Below are positions 1 to 6,207 of a stretch of DNA of 12,203 nucleotides, in pieces; within the stretch, counting starts at the first letter, position 1; each line of letters opens with the position of its first letter. The translations under genes were made by a program, and so were the position numbers. The stretch lies in assembly GCA_910577805.1 (NCBI GenBank), contig CAJTOE010000070.1, positions 1 through 12,203 of the forward strand, in the 5' to 3' direction. The notes under the pieces are model-generated. The model was not told the origin of the DNA. It searched no databases and worked only from the letters and a program-made list of their open reading frames with translations. Origin of the DNA: an uncultured Oscillospiraceae bacterium. GTDB lineage: Bacteria; Bacillota; Clostridia; Oscillospirales; Oscillospiraceae.

Positions 1-443
1 ATTTCCGTGACGCCCTCCGGGATGGTGACGCTGGTCAGGCTCGTGCAGCCTTTGAAGGCACCCTCCCCGATTTCCTTGACGCCCACCGGGATGGTCACGT
101 TGGTCAGGCTTGTGCAGCCAGAGAAGGCGTATCCGCTGATTTCCTTGACGCCCTCTGGGATGGTCACGCTGGTCAGGCCTGTGCAGCCAGAGAAGGCATT
201 CCACCTGATTTCCTTGACGCCCTCTGGGATGGTCACGCTGGTCAGGCCTGTGCAGCCAGAGAAGGCATTCCACCCGATTTCCGTGACACTCTCCGGGATG
301 GTCACGCTGGTCAGTTTCGCGCAGCCATCGAAGGCACCGCCCCCGATTTCCGTGACGCCCGCCGGGATGGTGACGCTGGTCAGGTTCGCGCAGCCCTCGA
401 AGGCATTCCACCCGATTTTCGTGATGCCCTCCGGGATGGCGAC
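1..443 (-). repeat. Tandem 69-bp repeats encoding LRR units
   Basis: About 6.4 copies of a 69-bp unit encode the 23-residue LRRs of the minus-strand gene. Shared core words on the minus strand include GTCACGGAAATCGG and CTGACCAGCGTGACCATCCC. Units vary mostly at the residues just before and after the conserved AF, for example WNAF, GGAF and GYAF. The array is the inverted counterpart of the plus-strand array at about 2125-2463. Confidence 0.9.
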
Positions 444-512
444 ATCGCCGCCGGGACCGGTGTACTTGGTCAAAACGCCGTTCTTAATGACAAAATCCTG
501 CTTGTTTTCCAT
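1..512 (-). CDS. BspA-type leucine-rich repeat protein (5' part, runs off left edge)
   Basis: The gene begins with ATG at 512 on the minus strand, 8 nt after a GGAGGA ribosome binding site (plus-strand 521-526), and stays open to base 1, so about 170 residues are visible. After a short cap (MENKQDFVIKNGVL, then GPGGDV at residues 19-24) come tandem 23-residue repeats of the type VTIPEGVTEIGGGAFDGCxxL, the BspA/LRR_5 pattern, with about six copies seen. No signal peptide or membrane segment is present, so a cytoplasmic location is inferred, unlike classical surface BspA. It lies 39 nt after the VWA gene and is probably co-transcribed with it. The first 50 residues are nearly the same as the N-terminus of the LRR-DUF4132 protein encoded at 2056-4638. 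Whether this copy also carries a C-terminal DUF4132 or another domain cannot be seen. LRRs of this kind usually bind protein partners; no function is claimed. Confidence 0.9.
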   Translation of the reverse strand, partial: MENKQDFVIKNGVLTKYTGPGGDVAIPEGITKIGWNAFEGCANLTSVTIPAGVTEIGGGAFDGCAKLTSVTIPESVTEIGWNAFSGCTGLTSVTIPEGVKEIRWNAFSGCTGLTSVTIPEGVKEISGYAFSGCTSLTNVTIPVGVKEIGEGAFKGCTSLTSVTIPEGVTE

Positions 513-551
513 GGTAAAATTCCTCCTGAAAAATATTTGAATTTGACAAAG

Positions 552-1880
552 TCAAATTTCATCCTTCTGCAACACCAGCTTGATGGCCCAGGGGGGCACA
601 TCGGGGTTGTTGTACTCGTCCTCCACAAAGACGAAGGCGGCGTCGTAGTCCGGCTTTTTCTCCGGGAAGTCGCCGTACCCGTCGGTGAAGTAGATCAGGC
701 CCTTCAGATTCTGGAACTCCTTCCCCCGCCGCAGCTCGTCCACATAGGCGAACACGGGCCGGAAGTCGGTGCCCCCCAGGCCCTTGATGGTCATGGTTTT
801 TAGGTATGCGTCAAATTCCTCCTGGCTGGTGATCTTCACATCCTCCTGAATGTCTGTGTCGCACTGGAGGATGTGGAGATTGATTTTGCTGAAAAAGCTC
901 TCGGTGGATTTTAACACATTATAGGTCTTCTGGACAAATTTCTGCACCAGCTCCCCAGAGGTGGAGCCGGAGGTGTCGATGGCAATCACAAATTCCCGGA
1001 TGCGCTTGACCTCCCGGTATTCCAGCGGTTCGATGAGGGGCATATTTTGGTAGAGCTTCAGCCCGTAGGTGTAGTAGACATAGTCGAACTCGTCCGGGTC
1101 CAGCCGCATGACCTCCCCACGGACGGCAAATTTTTTCAAAAAGGCGGTGTAGTCGTACGTCTCCCGGTTGACGGCCAGCAGGTTCTGGGTCAGCGCCCCG
1201 GCCCGGTCGCCCTGTTGCTTGGAGAAGGTTTCCAGATCCATCTGCATTCTCTGGGAGATGTCCTTCCAGGCCTGCTCCATGGCGGCGGAGAGACCGCTGT
1301 TTCCCGCGCCGGGAGGGCCGTTTTTGTCTTTCCCGCTGTTTCCGCCAACCGTAGCTGTGGCCTTTGGGGGCAGATACCAGGGGGTGTGGTCGTCCCCCAG
1401 GAACAGCGCCCGCAGGTTCTCCGGGTCCCGGGGCGGGTGGTCCTGGAAGTGGCGGTAGAGCTTTTCGGCGGTGAGCGGTTTGACCGTCTGGCGCAGCCGG
1501 GCCAGCTCCGTCTGCTGCGGTTCCTGCCGTTTGGCGGCGGTACTGGGGAGCAGCAGACCGTTGATGACCTCCTCCACCGCAATGTCACAGGACAGGTCCC
1601 ACAGCGTCCGGTCCACCAGCGTGTGGACGTACATATGCTGGAACACGCAGTGGAACACCAGATGCAGATAGTCCCGGACGGACTGCTCCTTTTCCTCCTT
1701 GTACCGGAGCAGAACGTGCCGGGGGGTGTAATACAGGTTCTGCCCGTCGGTGGCGAAGGGCAGGGATGCGGGGGTGAGGGCGAATTGGCTCAGGGCGGCG
1801 TCCAGGAAGCGCAGGTTGACCAAAAGGGTGTTCCGGGACAGCAAAAGTATTTCACGGGCTAACGTTTCCGCTTGGGTCAT
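552..1880 (-). CDS. VWA-like domain protein with degenerate metallopeptidase-like N-domain (DUF2201 type)
   Basis: This 442-residue soluble protein starts at ATG 1880, preceded by AGGAGGAG on the minus strand. The C-terminal half is a von Willebrand A fold with a full MIDAS metal site: DTSGS (D302, S304, S306), T371 in GGTD and D400 in FTDGYGD. The N-terminal part fits the putative metallopeptidase domain usually paired with it, but where HExxH is expected it reads HLVFH (73-77), followed by H82 and a CDIAVEE helix. The catalytic Glu is therefore missing and peptidase activity is unlikely. A Gly/Asn-rich linker lies near 178-196. Proteins of this class normally work with a MoxR-type AAA+ ATPase as a chaperone-like pair; none is encoded in this window. 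Neighbours are the downstream LRR gene (39 nt gap) and the divergent LRR-DUF4132 gene. The family call is firm; the cellular role is unknown. Confidence 0.9.
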   Translation of the reverse strand: MTQAETLAREILLLSRNTLLVNLRFLDAALSQFALTPASLPFATDGQNLYYTPRHVLLRYKEEKEQSVRDYLHLVFHCVFQHMYVHTLVDRTLWDLSCDIAVEEVINGLLLPSTAAKRQEPQQTELARLRQTVKPLTAEKLYRHFQDHPPRDPENLRALFLGDDHTPWYLPPKATATVGGNSGKDKNGPPGAGNSGLSAAMEQAWKDISQRMQMDLETFSKQQGDRAGALTQNLLAVNRETYDYTAFLKKFAVRGEVMRLDPDEFDYVYYTYGLKLYQNMPLIEPLEYREVKRIREFVIAIDTSGSTSGELVQKFVQKTYNVLKSTESFFSKINLHILQCDTDIQEDVKITSQEEFDAYLKTMTIKGLGGTDFRPVFAYVDELRRGKEFQNLKGLIYFTDGYGDFPEKKPDYDAAFVFVEDEYNNPDVPPWAIKLVLQKDEI

Positions 1881-1919
1881 AGTTGGTCTCCTCCTGTTGT
1901 GTGAATAATTCCCAAAAAT

Positions 1920-1948
1920 AGTGTACCACCTTACAAAAAATTGTGCAA
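1920..1948 (-). promoter_or_regulatory. Putative promoter of the VWA-LRR operon
   Basis: On the minus strand a TTGCAC box (plus 1943-1948) and a TACACT box (plus 1920-1925) are separated by 17 bp. The -10 is preceded by TG plus one base (extended -10). The -35 is a weak match. The start would fall about 30 nt before the VWA start codon. Confidence 0.5.
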
Positions 1949-1970
1949 CTATGCAGCCAGCATATGGTTT

Positions 1971-1993
1971 TTGCGTTTCGGATGTGGTATAAT
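1971..1993 (+). promoter_or_regulatory. Putative extended -10 promoter of the LRR-DUF4132 gene
   Basis: A perfect TATAAT lies at 1988-1993, with TG one base upstream (1985-1986), making an extended -10. No good -35 is seen at 17 bp spacing, as is common for extended -10 promoters. Transcription would begin near 2000, leaving a leader of about 55 nt. Confidence 0.6.
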
Positions 1994-2024
1994 GAAAGAA
2001 CTTCTTTCGGGGCGGTATTCCCCG
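1994..2024 (+). promoter_or_regulatory. Two adjacent dyads at the start of the LRR-DUF4132 leader
   Basis: A 15-bp perfect dyad, GAAAGAA-C-TTCTTTC (1994-2008), touches the -10 box and covers the expected start site, so it could be an operator. It is directly followed by CGGGG-N7-CCCCG (2008-2012 with 2020-2024), which can fold as a small hairpin in the leader. The function is inferred from position only. Confidence 0.4.
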
Positions 2025-2055
2025 GGCAAATACAACCTATAAAGAAGCCTGCGGT

Positions 2056-4638
2056 ATGAGCGGAAATCAGGATTTTGTCATTAAGAACGGCGTTTTGCAG
2101 AAATACAAAGGGCCCGGCGGGGATGTGACTATCCCAGAGGGCGTCACGGAAATCGGGAGCAGTGCCTTCGATGGCTGCACGGGCCTGACCAGCGTGACCA
2201 TCCCGGCGGGCGTCACGGAAATCGGCGGCGGGGCCTTCTATGGCTGCACGGGCCTGACCAACGTGACCATCCAGGAGGGCGTCAAGGAAATCGGCTACAG
2301 TGCCTTCAAAGGCTGCACGGGCCTGACCAGTGTGACCATTCAGGAGGGCGTCACGGAAATCGGCGACGGGGCCTTCTATGGCTGCACGGGCCTGACCAGC
2401 GTGACCATCCCGGAGGGCGTCAAGGAAATCGGGAGTGAGGCCTTCAAGGGCTGTCATAAGCTGGCTGACGCACAAGGGATGGTGGTGTTCCGTGGAATAT
2501 TGTTTGACTATACCGGTCCCGGAGGGGATGTGACCATCCCTGCGGGCGTCACGGAAATCAGCGGCGGTGCCTTCGAGGACTGCACGGGCCTGACCAGCAT
2601 AGCCCTTCCCCGCAGCATCCGCAAGATCGAGATTGCTTACGGTGACGAGGAGCTCTATAAAACCATGCCGGAAGGGCTGTTCCAGACGGCGGACAAGCTG
2701 AACGCGGACTTTGTAACGCTGATCAACGAAGTCTGGCGGAAACAGATGACCCCCAAGGACTGGGCGGGGCTGTATCTCTTTCAGACGGCCAAATACTTTC
2801 GGGAGCTGTGCAAACACCGCATGAAGAAGGTCCCCGCGGACGAGTGCCTGTCCGCCATGCTGGAGCTGCTGGCGGGCTGCAAAAAGGGAAGTGCTTATCT
2901 CCAGGCGGCCAATTTTGTGATAGAACGGCTGAAAGAGGTTTCGCCCGAATACGTCCAGACGCTGTATGAGATGGCAGCGGCGAAAAAGAGCTTCCAGAAG
3001 GCGGCGGATATCCTCAAGCCGCTGGTTTCCGCCAAAGAGAAAAAAGCCGCCTTTGCATTCCTGGCGGACACCTTCCAGGAGGAACAGTTCCTGAAGCACT
3101 ACGAGGAGCAGAAGGGCATTTTGAAGTGGCTGGGCAAGGTCCTGCTGGCGGACGGTTCCGGCAAAAAGGCCCCGAAGCTGGCGGTATTGGCCGCGGTGAT
3201 GCCCTACGCCGATCTGTACAGCAAGCCCACCCCCGCCAACAGATATACGAAAACAGAGGTGCAATTCCTTTCGGAGTCCGACAAAGCCGCGGCCCTACTG
3301 GACCATGGGAGCCTCATGGGACTGCTGTGGGAAAACGCGAAGACCTTGAACAGCCTCTCCTGGCTGCTGCCCTACTGCCGCTTCGCCAACGAAAAAGAAA
3401 TCCAGTCCCTGCTGTCGAAGAGCAAGGACTGGGGGGATTGGTACACATACAATAAGCAGGGCCGGGACGCCCAGGACTTTCTGGACGGGTACGCCCTGAT
3501 GCTCAGCGACACCCGGGAGGCCATGCTGTACCTGGACAAGGTCAAAACCTGGAACGGTACGGCTTTGGATGGGTACGCCAAGCTCCGGGGCACCGACGCG
3601 GAGACCCTCCGGGACACGGTGCTGGCGGAGTTCGGCCTGGACAAGGACGGCAAGAAGGTCTACGACCTGGGGGGCAACACCGTCACCGTCTCCCTGGCCC
3701 AGGACCTGACCCTGAGCATTTTCGACGCTAACGCCGGGAAAGTGGTGAAGTCCATCCCCAAGAAGGGGGCCGGCCCGGAACAGTACGAGGCCGCCAAAGC
3801 CGATTTCGCGGAGATGAAGAAAAACGTCAAGAAGGTCGTCAAGGCCCGGGTGGACCGGCTCTTTGCCCGTTTCCTCTCCGGCGAGTTCAGGGACGGCGAA
3901 GCGTGGCAGAAGTCCTATTTGAATAATCCGCTCCTGCGGCAGGTGGCCAGCCTGCTGGTCTGGAGCCAGGACGGCCAGACCTTTACCCTCCGGGACGGCG
4001 CGGCCATCGACAGCGGCGAGCAGCCCTATTCCATCAGCAGCAAGCCCATTCAGGTTGCCCACCCCATGGAGATGAGACCGGAGGATGTTGCCGCGTGGCA
4101 GCGGTATTTCAACAACCACGGTATTAAACAGCCCTTCGCCCAGGTCTGGGAGCCGGTCATACGCCCGGATACCGTGAAGGAGGACCGCTATAACGGCATC
4201 CAGATTCCCGCCTACCGTTTCAAGGGGCAGGAGAAACACGGCATTTCTTTCGATTTTCAATATGATGTCAGCGAACTGGAGATCGGCTTCAGCGGGTGCG
4301 GCCTGGAGTACGACCCCTGGGGCGGCGCGGTGAGCCGCCATATGCTGGACCTGAACGGCCTTTTGACCCTGGGCAAGTTTACCTTTCAGAAGTACACCCG
4401 GCAGGTCAACCATATTGTGTCTCTGCTGGACAAGTGGACCATCTATGGGCGCATTTTGAAGGACGACGTCTCGGTCGTGACCATGCTGGACAGCGCAACC
4501 TTGGCCCAGGTGATGCAGTATCTAAACCTGGCCATTGACAACGGCAAGACCAACGTCACCGCGGAGCTGCTCAACTACAAGAACGAGCGATTCCCTGACT
4601 TCGACCCCCTGGCAGAGTTTACCTTGGATGATTTGTAA
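2056..4638 (+). CDS. LRR-DUF4132 fusion protein
   Basis: An 860-residue protein with no signal peptide or membrane segment. Residues 1-136 are a cap (QDFVIKNGVLQKYKGPGGDV) followed by five 23-residue BspA-type LRRs. A second cap-like stretch (VVFRGILFDYTGPGGDVTIP, 143-162) starts another LRR block that ends near 190. Residues about 200-620 look alpha-helical and repeat-like, rich in A, L and K. Residues about 640-810 match the DUF4132 pattern, including QPFAQVWEPV near 690 and the ILKDDVSVVTML block near 800. DUF4132 occurs in the E. coli MolR/YehI group, whose cluster also has MoxR-ATPase and VWA genes; here a VWA gene is divergent and 175 bp away, which supports a shared pathway. The start at 2056 has only a weak ribosome binding site (AAAGAAG). 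The biochemical role is unknown; binding of a target through the LRRs is inference. Confidence 0.85.
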   Translation: MSGNQDFVIKNGVLQKYKGPGGDVTIPEGVTEIGSSAFDGCTGLTSVTIPAGVTEIGGGAFYGCTGLTNVTIQEGVKEIGYSAFKGCTGLTSVTIQEGVTEIGDGAFYGCTGLTSVTIPEGVKEIGSEAFKGCHKLADAQGMVVFRGILFDYTGPGGDVTIPAGVTEISGGAFEDCTGLTSIALPRSIRKIEIAYGDEELYKTMPEGLFQTADKLNADFVTLINEVWRKQMTPKDWAGLYLFQTAKYFRELCKHRMKKVPADECLSAMLELLAGCKKGSAYLQAANFVIERLKEVSPEYVQTLYEMAAAKKSFQKAADILKPLVSAKEKKAAFAFLADTFQEEQFLKHYEEQKGILKWLGKVLLADGSGKKAPKLAVLAAVMPYADLYSKPTPANRYTKTEVQFLSESDKAAALLDHGSLMGLLWENAKTLNSLSWLLPYCRFANEKEIQSLLSKSKDWGDWYTYNKQGRDAQDFLDGYALMLSDTREAMLYLDKVKTWNGTALDGYAKLRGTDAETLRDTVLAEFGLDKDGKKVYDLGGNTVTVSLAQDLTLSIFDANAGKVVKSIPKKGAGPEQYEAAKADFAEMKKNVKKVVKARVDRLFARFLSGEFRDGEAWQKSYLNNPLLRQVASLLVWSQDGQTFTLRDGAAIDSGEQPYSISSKPIQVAHPMEMRPEDVAAWQRYFNNHGIKQPFAQVWEPVIRPDTVKEDRYNGIQIPAYRFKGQEKHGISFDFQYDVSELEIGFSGCGLEYDPWGGAVSRHMLDLNGLLTLGKFTFQKYTRQVNHIVSLLDKWTIYGRILKDDVSVVTMLDSATLAQVMQYLNLAIDNGKTNVTAELLNYKNERFPDFDPLAEFTLDDL
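2125..2463 (+). repeat. Tandem 69-bp LRR-coding repeats, inverted relative to the left array
   Basis: Five consecutive 69-bp units encode VTIP/Q-EGVTEIG-x-AF-x-GCTGL repeats. Bases around 2164-2230 are close to the minus-strand sequence of the array at 1-443, sharing words such as GCCTTCGATGGCTGC and GGGCGTCACGGAAATCGG. A single further unit lies near 2530-2600 after the second cap. Confidence 0.9.
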
Positions 4639-4670
4639 TGTTGTTCCAGCTTACATATGGTTTGAAAGAT

Positions 4671-4710
4671 ACAGGGCAAGGTTCGCCAACTACAGCGTAC
4701 CTTGCCCTGT
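4671..4710. terminator. Strong inverted repeat, possible terminator
   Basis: Perfect 12-bp arms ACAGGGCAAGGT (4671-4682) and ACCTTGCCCTGT (4699-4710) enclose a 16-nt loop, 32 nt after the LRR-DUF4132 stop codon. No clear T-tract follows on either strand, so it may be a weak or Rho-aided terminator, an RNA-stabilising hairpin, or a leftover of a mobile element. The structure is certain; the role is not. Confidence 0.45.
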
Positions 4711-4730
4711 TAAGTAAAACTATTCAATGA

Positions 4731-4870
4731 TTTTGTCAATATCAGTTAATACAAATCCTCAACGGTCTAGTGATGGACAACATGCGTTCGCACCATGTAA
4801 AGGCTGTCCGGGAAATTCTGGAGGCAAAGGGTATGAAAGTGCTGTACCTTCTGCCCTATAGCCCGGACAC
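4731..4870 (+). pseudogene. IS630-type transposase fragment
   Basis: Plus-strand translation from about 4731 reads into LVMDNMRSHHVKAVREIL and then KGMKVLYLLPYSPD, the second catalytic-Asp region (MDN) and the YSPD block of IS630-family DDE transposases. The preceding in-frame stop is at 4728-4730. After YSPD, where the family continues with NPIE, the sequence changes abruptly near 4870 and turns into the 3' end of the opposite-strand dehydrogenase. Only about 45 of some 350 residues remain, so it is a dead remnant marking an old insertion or rearrangement. No terminal repeats were found. Confidence 0.8.
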
Positions 4871-4888
4871 CATCCAGAAGGCTCTCTC

Positions 4889-5749
4889 TTATGTTTCTCC
4901 CCTGGACTGCTCCCATTGGTTCGCCGCTTCTGGTTTTTGTTGCGATTTTTGATGATTGCTATAGGTTGGATTTTGATTGTGGGCAGAACTGCTTGCGTAG
5001 GGAAACATCGGGGGCCGCAGTTCAAATTGGAAAGTTTTTCTGTCCACGATTCCAAGGGTGCTGTCGCTGTCGTACAGCTTCATCAGGAACTTCGCCATCT
5101 GTCGGCTTGTGTGGTAAGTGCCAAATGCTTTGTCATAATTGTAGGCGTCTACATTGTTGGCCTTTTTCCCGAACTCCGTCTGTGTCGCTGCCGGAGCCAG
5201 CACTTTGGCTCGCATCTTTGCTCCGTTCTCAATCAGCTCCCAGGCCAGCCCCTCGGTAAACGTACTGACATAGAATTTTGTCGCACAGTAGGTAACAGCC
5301 GTAGGAACGATGGTATAGCCGCCGCAGGAGGACAGGTTGATAAGCTGTGTTCCCGGAACATCCTTATAGTCTCGGACGAACAGAGAGGACAGTATAGTAA
5401 GGGCCTCAACATTCAGCCGGAGCATAGTGTCGATTTTCTCCAAGTCCTGCTGTACTACGCTGTCGTAGTTTCCAAAGCCCGCATTGTTGACCCAGGTTTC
5501 CAGCTGGAAGTCCTTTAAACTGGAATAAAACTGATATACGTTTTCCAGCACAGACAGATCAACCGTCCTGATAACCACATCCAGCGAGGGGTGCTGCTCT
5601 ACGATTTCTCGCTTTAAGGCTTCAAGATTTTCTGTACGGCGGGCGGCAATCACCAGATTCTTGCCCCGCCCCGCAAAGGCTTTTGCAGTTTCGTACCCGA
5701 TCCCGGAGCTGGCCCCGGTAATAACTGTGTATTTTTTTGTGTGTTCCAT
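4889..5749 (-). CDS. Short-chain dehydrogenase/reductase (SDR), NAD(P)-dependent
   Basis: A 286-residue classical SDR, expected to be a cytoplasmic oxidoreductase acting on a carbonyl or alcohol. The cofactor motif TGASSGIG is at residues 11-18, NNAG at 88-91, and the catalytic set is Ser140/141, Tyr154 and Lys158 (YCATK). ARR at 36-38, after the second strand, hints at NADP(H) preference. I chose ATG 5749 because GGAGGA (plus 5757-5762) sits 7 nt upstream; the in-frame ATG at 5764 lies across that site and would be poorly read. The last 35 or so residues (from about 252) form a polar Ser/Asn/Gln/Lys-rich tail that does not look like normal SDR sequence and abuts the transposase scar, so the C-terminus may have been replaced. 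It is divergent from the merR gene and probably controlled by it. The substrate is unknown. Confidence 0.9.
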   Translation of the reverse strand: MEHTKKYTVITGASSGIGYETAKAFAGRGKNLVIAARRTENLEALKREIVEQHPSLDVVIRTVDLSVLENVYQFYSSLKDFQLETWVNNAGFGNYDSVVQQDLEKIDTMLRLNVEALTILSSLFVRDYKDVPGTQLINLSSCGGYTIVPTAVTYCATKFYVSTFTEGLAWELIENGAKMRAKVLAPAATQTEFGKKANNVDAYNYDKAFGTYHTSRQMAKFLMKLYDSDSTLGIVDRKTFQFELRPPMFPYASSSAHNQNPTYSNHQKSQQKPEAANQWEQSRGET

Positions 5750-5778
5750 TTGAAATTCCTCCATTTCTCAGGTATAAT
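5750..5778 (+). promoter_or_regulatory. Promoter of the merR gene
   Basis: TTGAAA (5750-5755) and a perfect TATAAT (5773-5778) are separated by 17 bp, a good sigma-A promoter. It overlaps the start of the divergent dehydrogenase gene. Transcription would start near 5785, just before the MerR dyad, so the regulator may also control itself. Confidence 0.75.
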
Positions 5779-5781
5779 GAG

Positions 5782-5812
5782 AGCATACAATGTAGAGTAA
5801 ACTCTACGTCAA
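5782..5812 (-). promoter_or_regulatory. MerR-type promoter and operator of the SDR gene
   Basis: On the minus strand TTGACG (plus 5807-5812) and TATGCT (plus 5782-5787) are 19 bp apart. The spacer carries the perfect dyad GTAGAGT-AA-ACTCTAC (5792-5807). An over-long 19-bp spacer with a central dyad is the hallmark of promoters activated by MerR-family regulators through DNA distortion, and a merR gene is directly adjacent. This makes the SDR gene the likely target. Confidence 0.8.
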
Positions 5813-5829
5813 GAGGATGGAGGGATTTT

Positions 5830-6207
5830 TTGGACTACTCCATTGGTGAATTTTCTAAGGTCACGGGGCTGGGGATACATACACTGCGCTACTACGAGCA
5901 TGAGGGCCTGATTATCCCATTGCGGAACTCCAGCAACCGCCGCCGCTATTCGGAAAAGGATATTGCCTGGATTGCCTTTATCAAACGTCTGAAAGCGACC
6001 GGGATGCCGATTAAGGAAATCAAGAAATATGCGGCGCTGCGGACGAAAGGAGATGCTACTCTTTCAGAACGTATGAAGATGTTGGTGCAGCACCGCCAAT
6101 CTCTGAATAAGCAGATCAGGCAGTTGCAGGAACATGAAGCCATACTGGACGAAAAGATTGCTTTTTACCGGCAGGAAATCGAACGCCACCGTTCGGACAC
6201 GCCCTAA
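5830..6207 (+). CDS. MerR-family transcriptional regulator
   Basis: A 125-residue regulator beginning at TTG 5830, 5 nt after GGAGGG (5819-5824). A longer in-frame reading from 5737 would extend back through the promoter and operator, so it is rejected. The N-terminal winged helix-turn-helix is typical (DYSIGEFSKVTGLGIHTLRYYEHEGL, then RRYSEKDI). It is followed by the IKRLKATGMPIKEIKKYAAL hinge and a long coiled-coil dimer helix (about residues 75-118). No cysteine is visible, so metal or thiol sensing is unlikely; the closest logic is the small MerR regulators of aldehyde or electrophile stress genes. It sits divergent to the SDR gene it probably activates. Its stop codon overlaps that of the convergent amidohydrolase remnant. 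Confidence 0.92.
   Translation: MDYSIGEFSKVTGLGIHTLRYYEHEGLIIPLRNSSNRRRYSEKDIAWIAFIKRLKATGMPIKEIKKYAALRTKGDATLSERMKMLVQHRQSLNKQIRQLQEHEAILDEKIAFYRQEIERHRSDTP

Noticed and set aside
7..540. Plus-strand reading frame of 177 codons with repeated LVRPVQPEKAF units
   Set aside because: It is the antisense shadow of the LRR repeats: it has no ribosome binding site, while the minus strand has a strong one and a recognised family.
540..558. AATTTGAC-AAA-GTCAAATT inverted repeat across the VWA stop codon
   Set aside because: It is A/T-rich and weak, lies inside a probable operon and has no T-tract. It could tune coupling, but support is too thin for a feature.
2125..2463. Regular repeats considered as a CRISPR or satellite array
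   Set aside because: The unit is 69 bp with no spacer, stays in frame and encodes LRRs.
1852..3264. 470-codon minus-strand frame
   Set aside because: It is antisense to the LRR-DUF4132 gene, spans both divergent promoters and resembles no protein family. Its Gly/Ala/Arg repeats mirror the LRR array.
3295..4413. 372-codon minus-strand frame
   Set aside because: It is a high-GC shadow of the DUF4132 region with no ribosome binding site and no recognisable domain.
5737..5829. N-terminal extension of the MerR protein
   Set aside because: It covers the promoter, operator and start site and has no family similarity. The TTG at 5830 with GGAGGG fits the MerR N-terminus.
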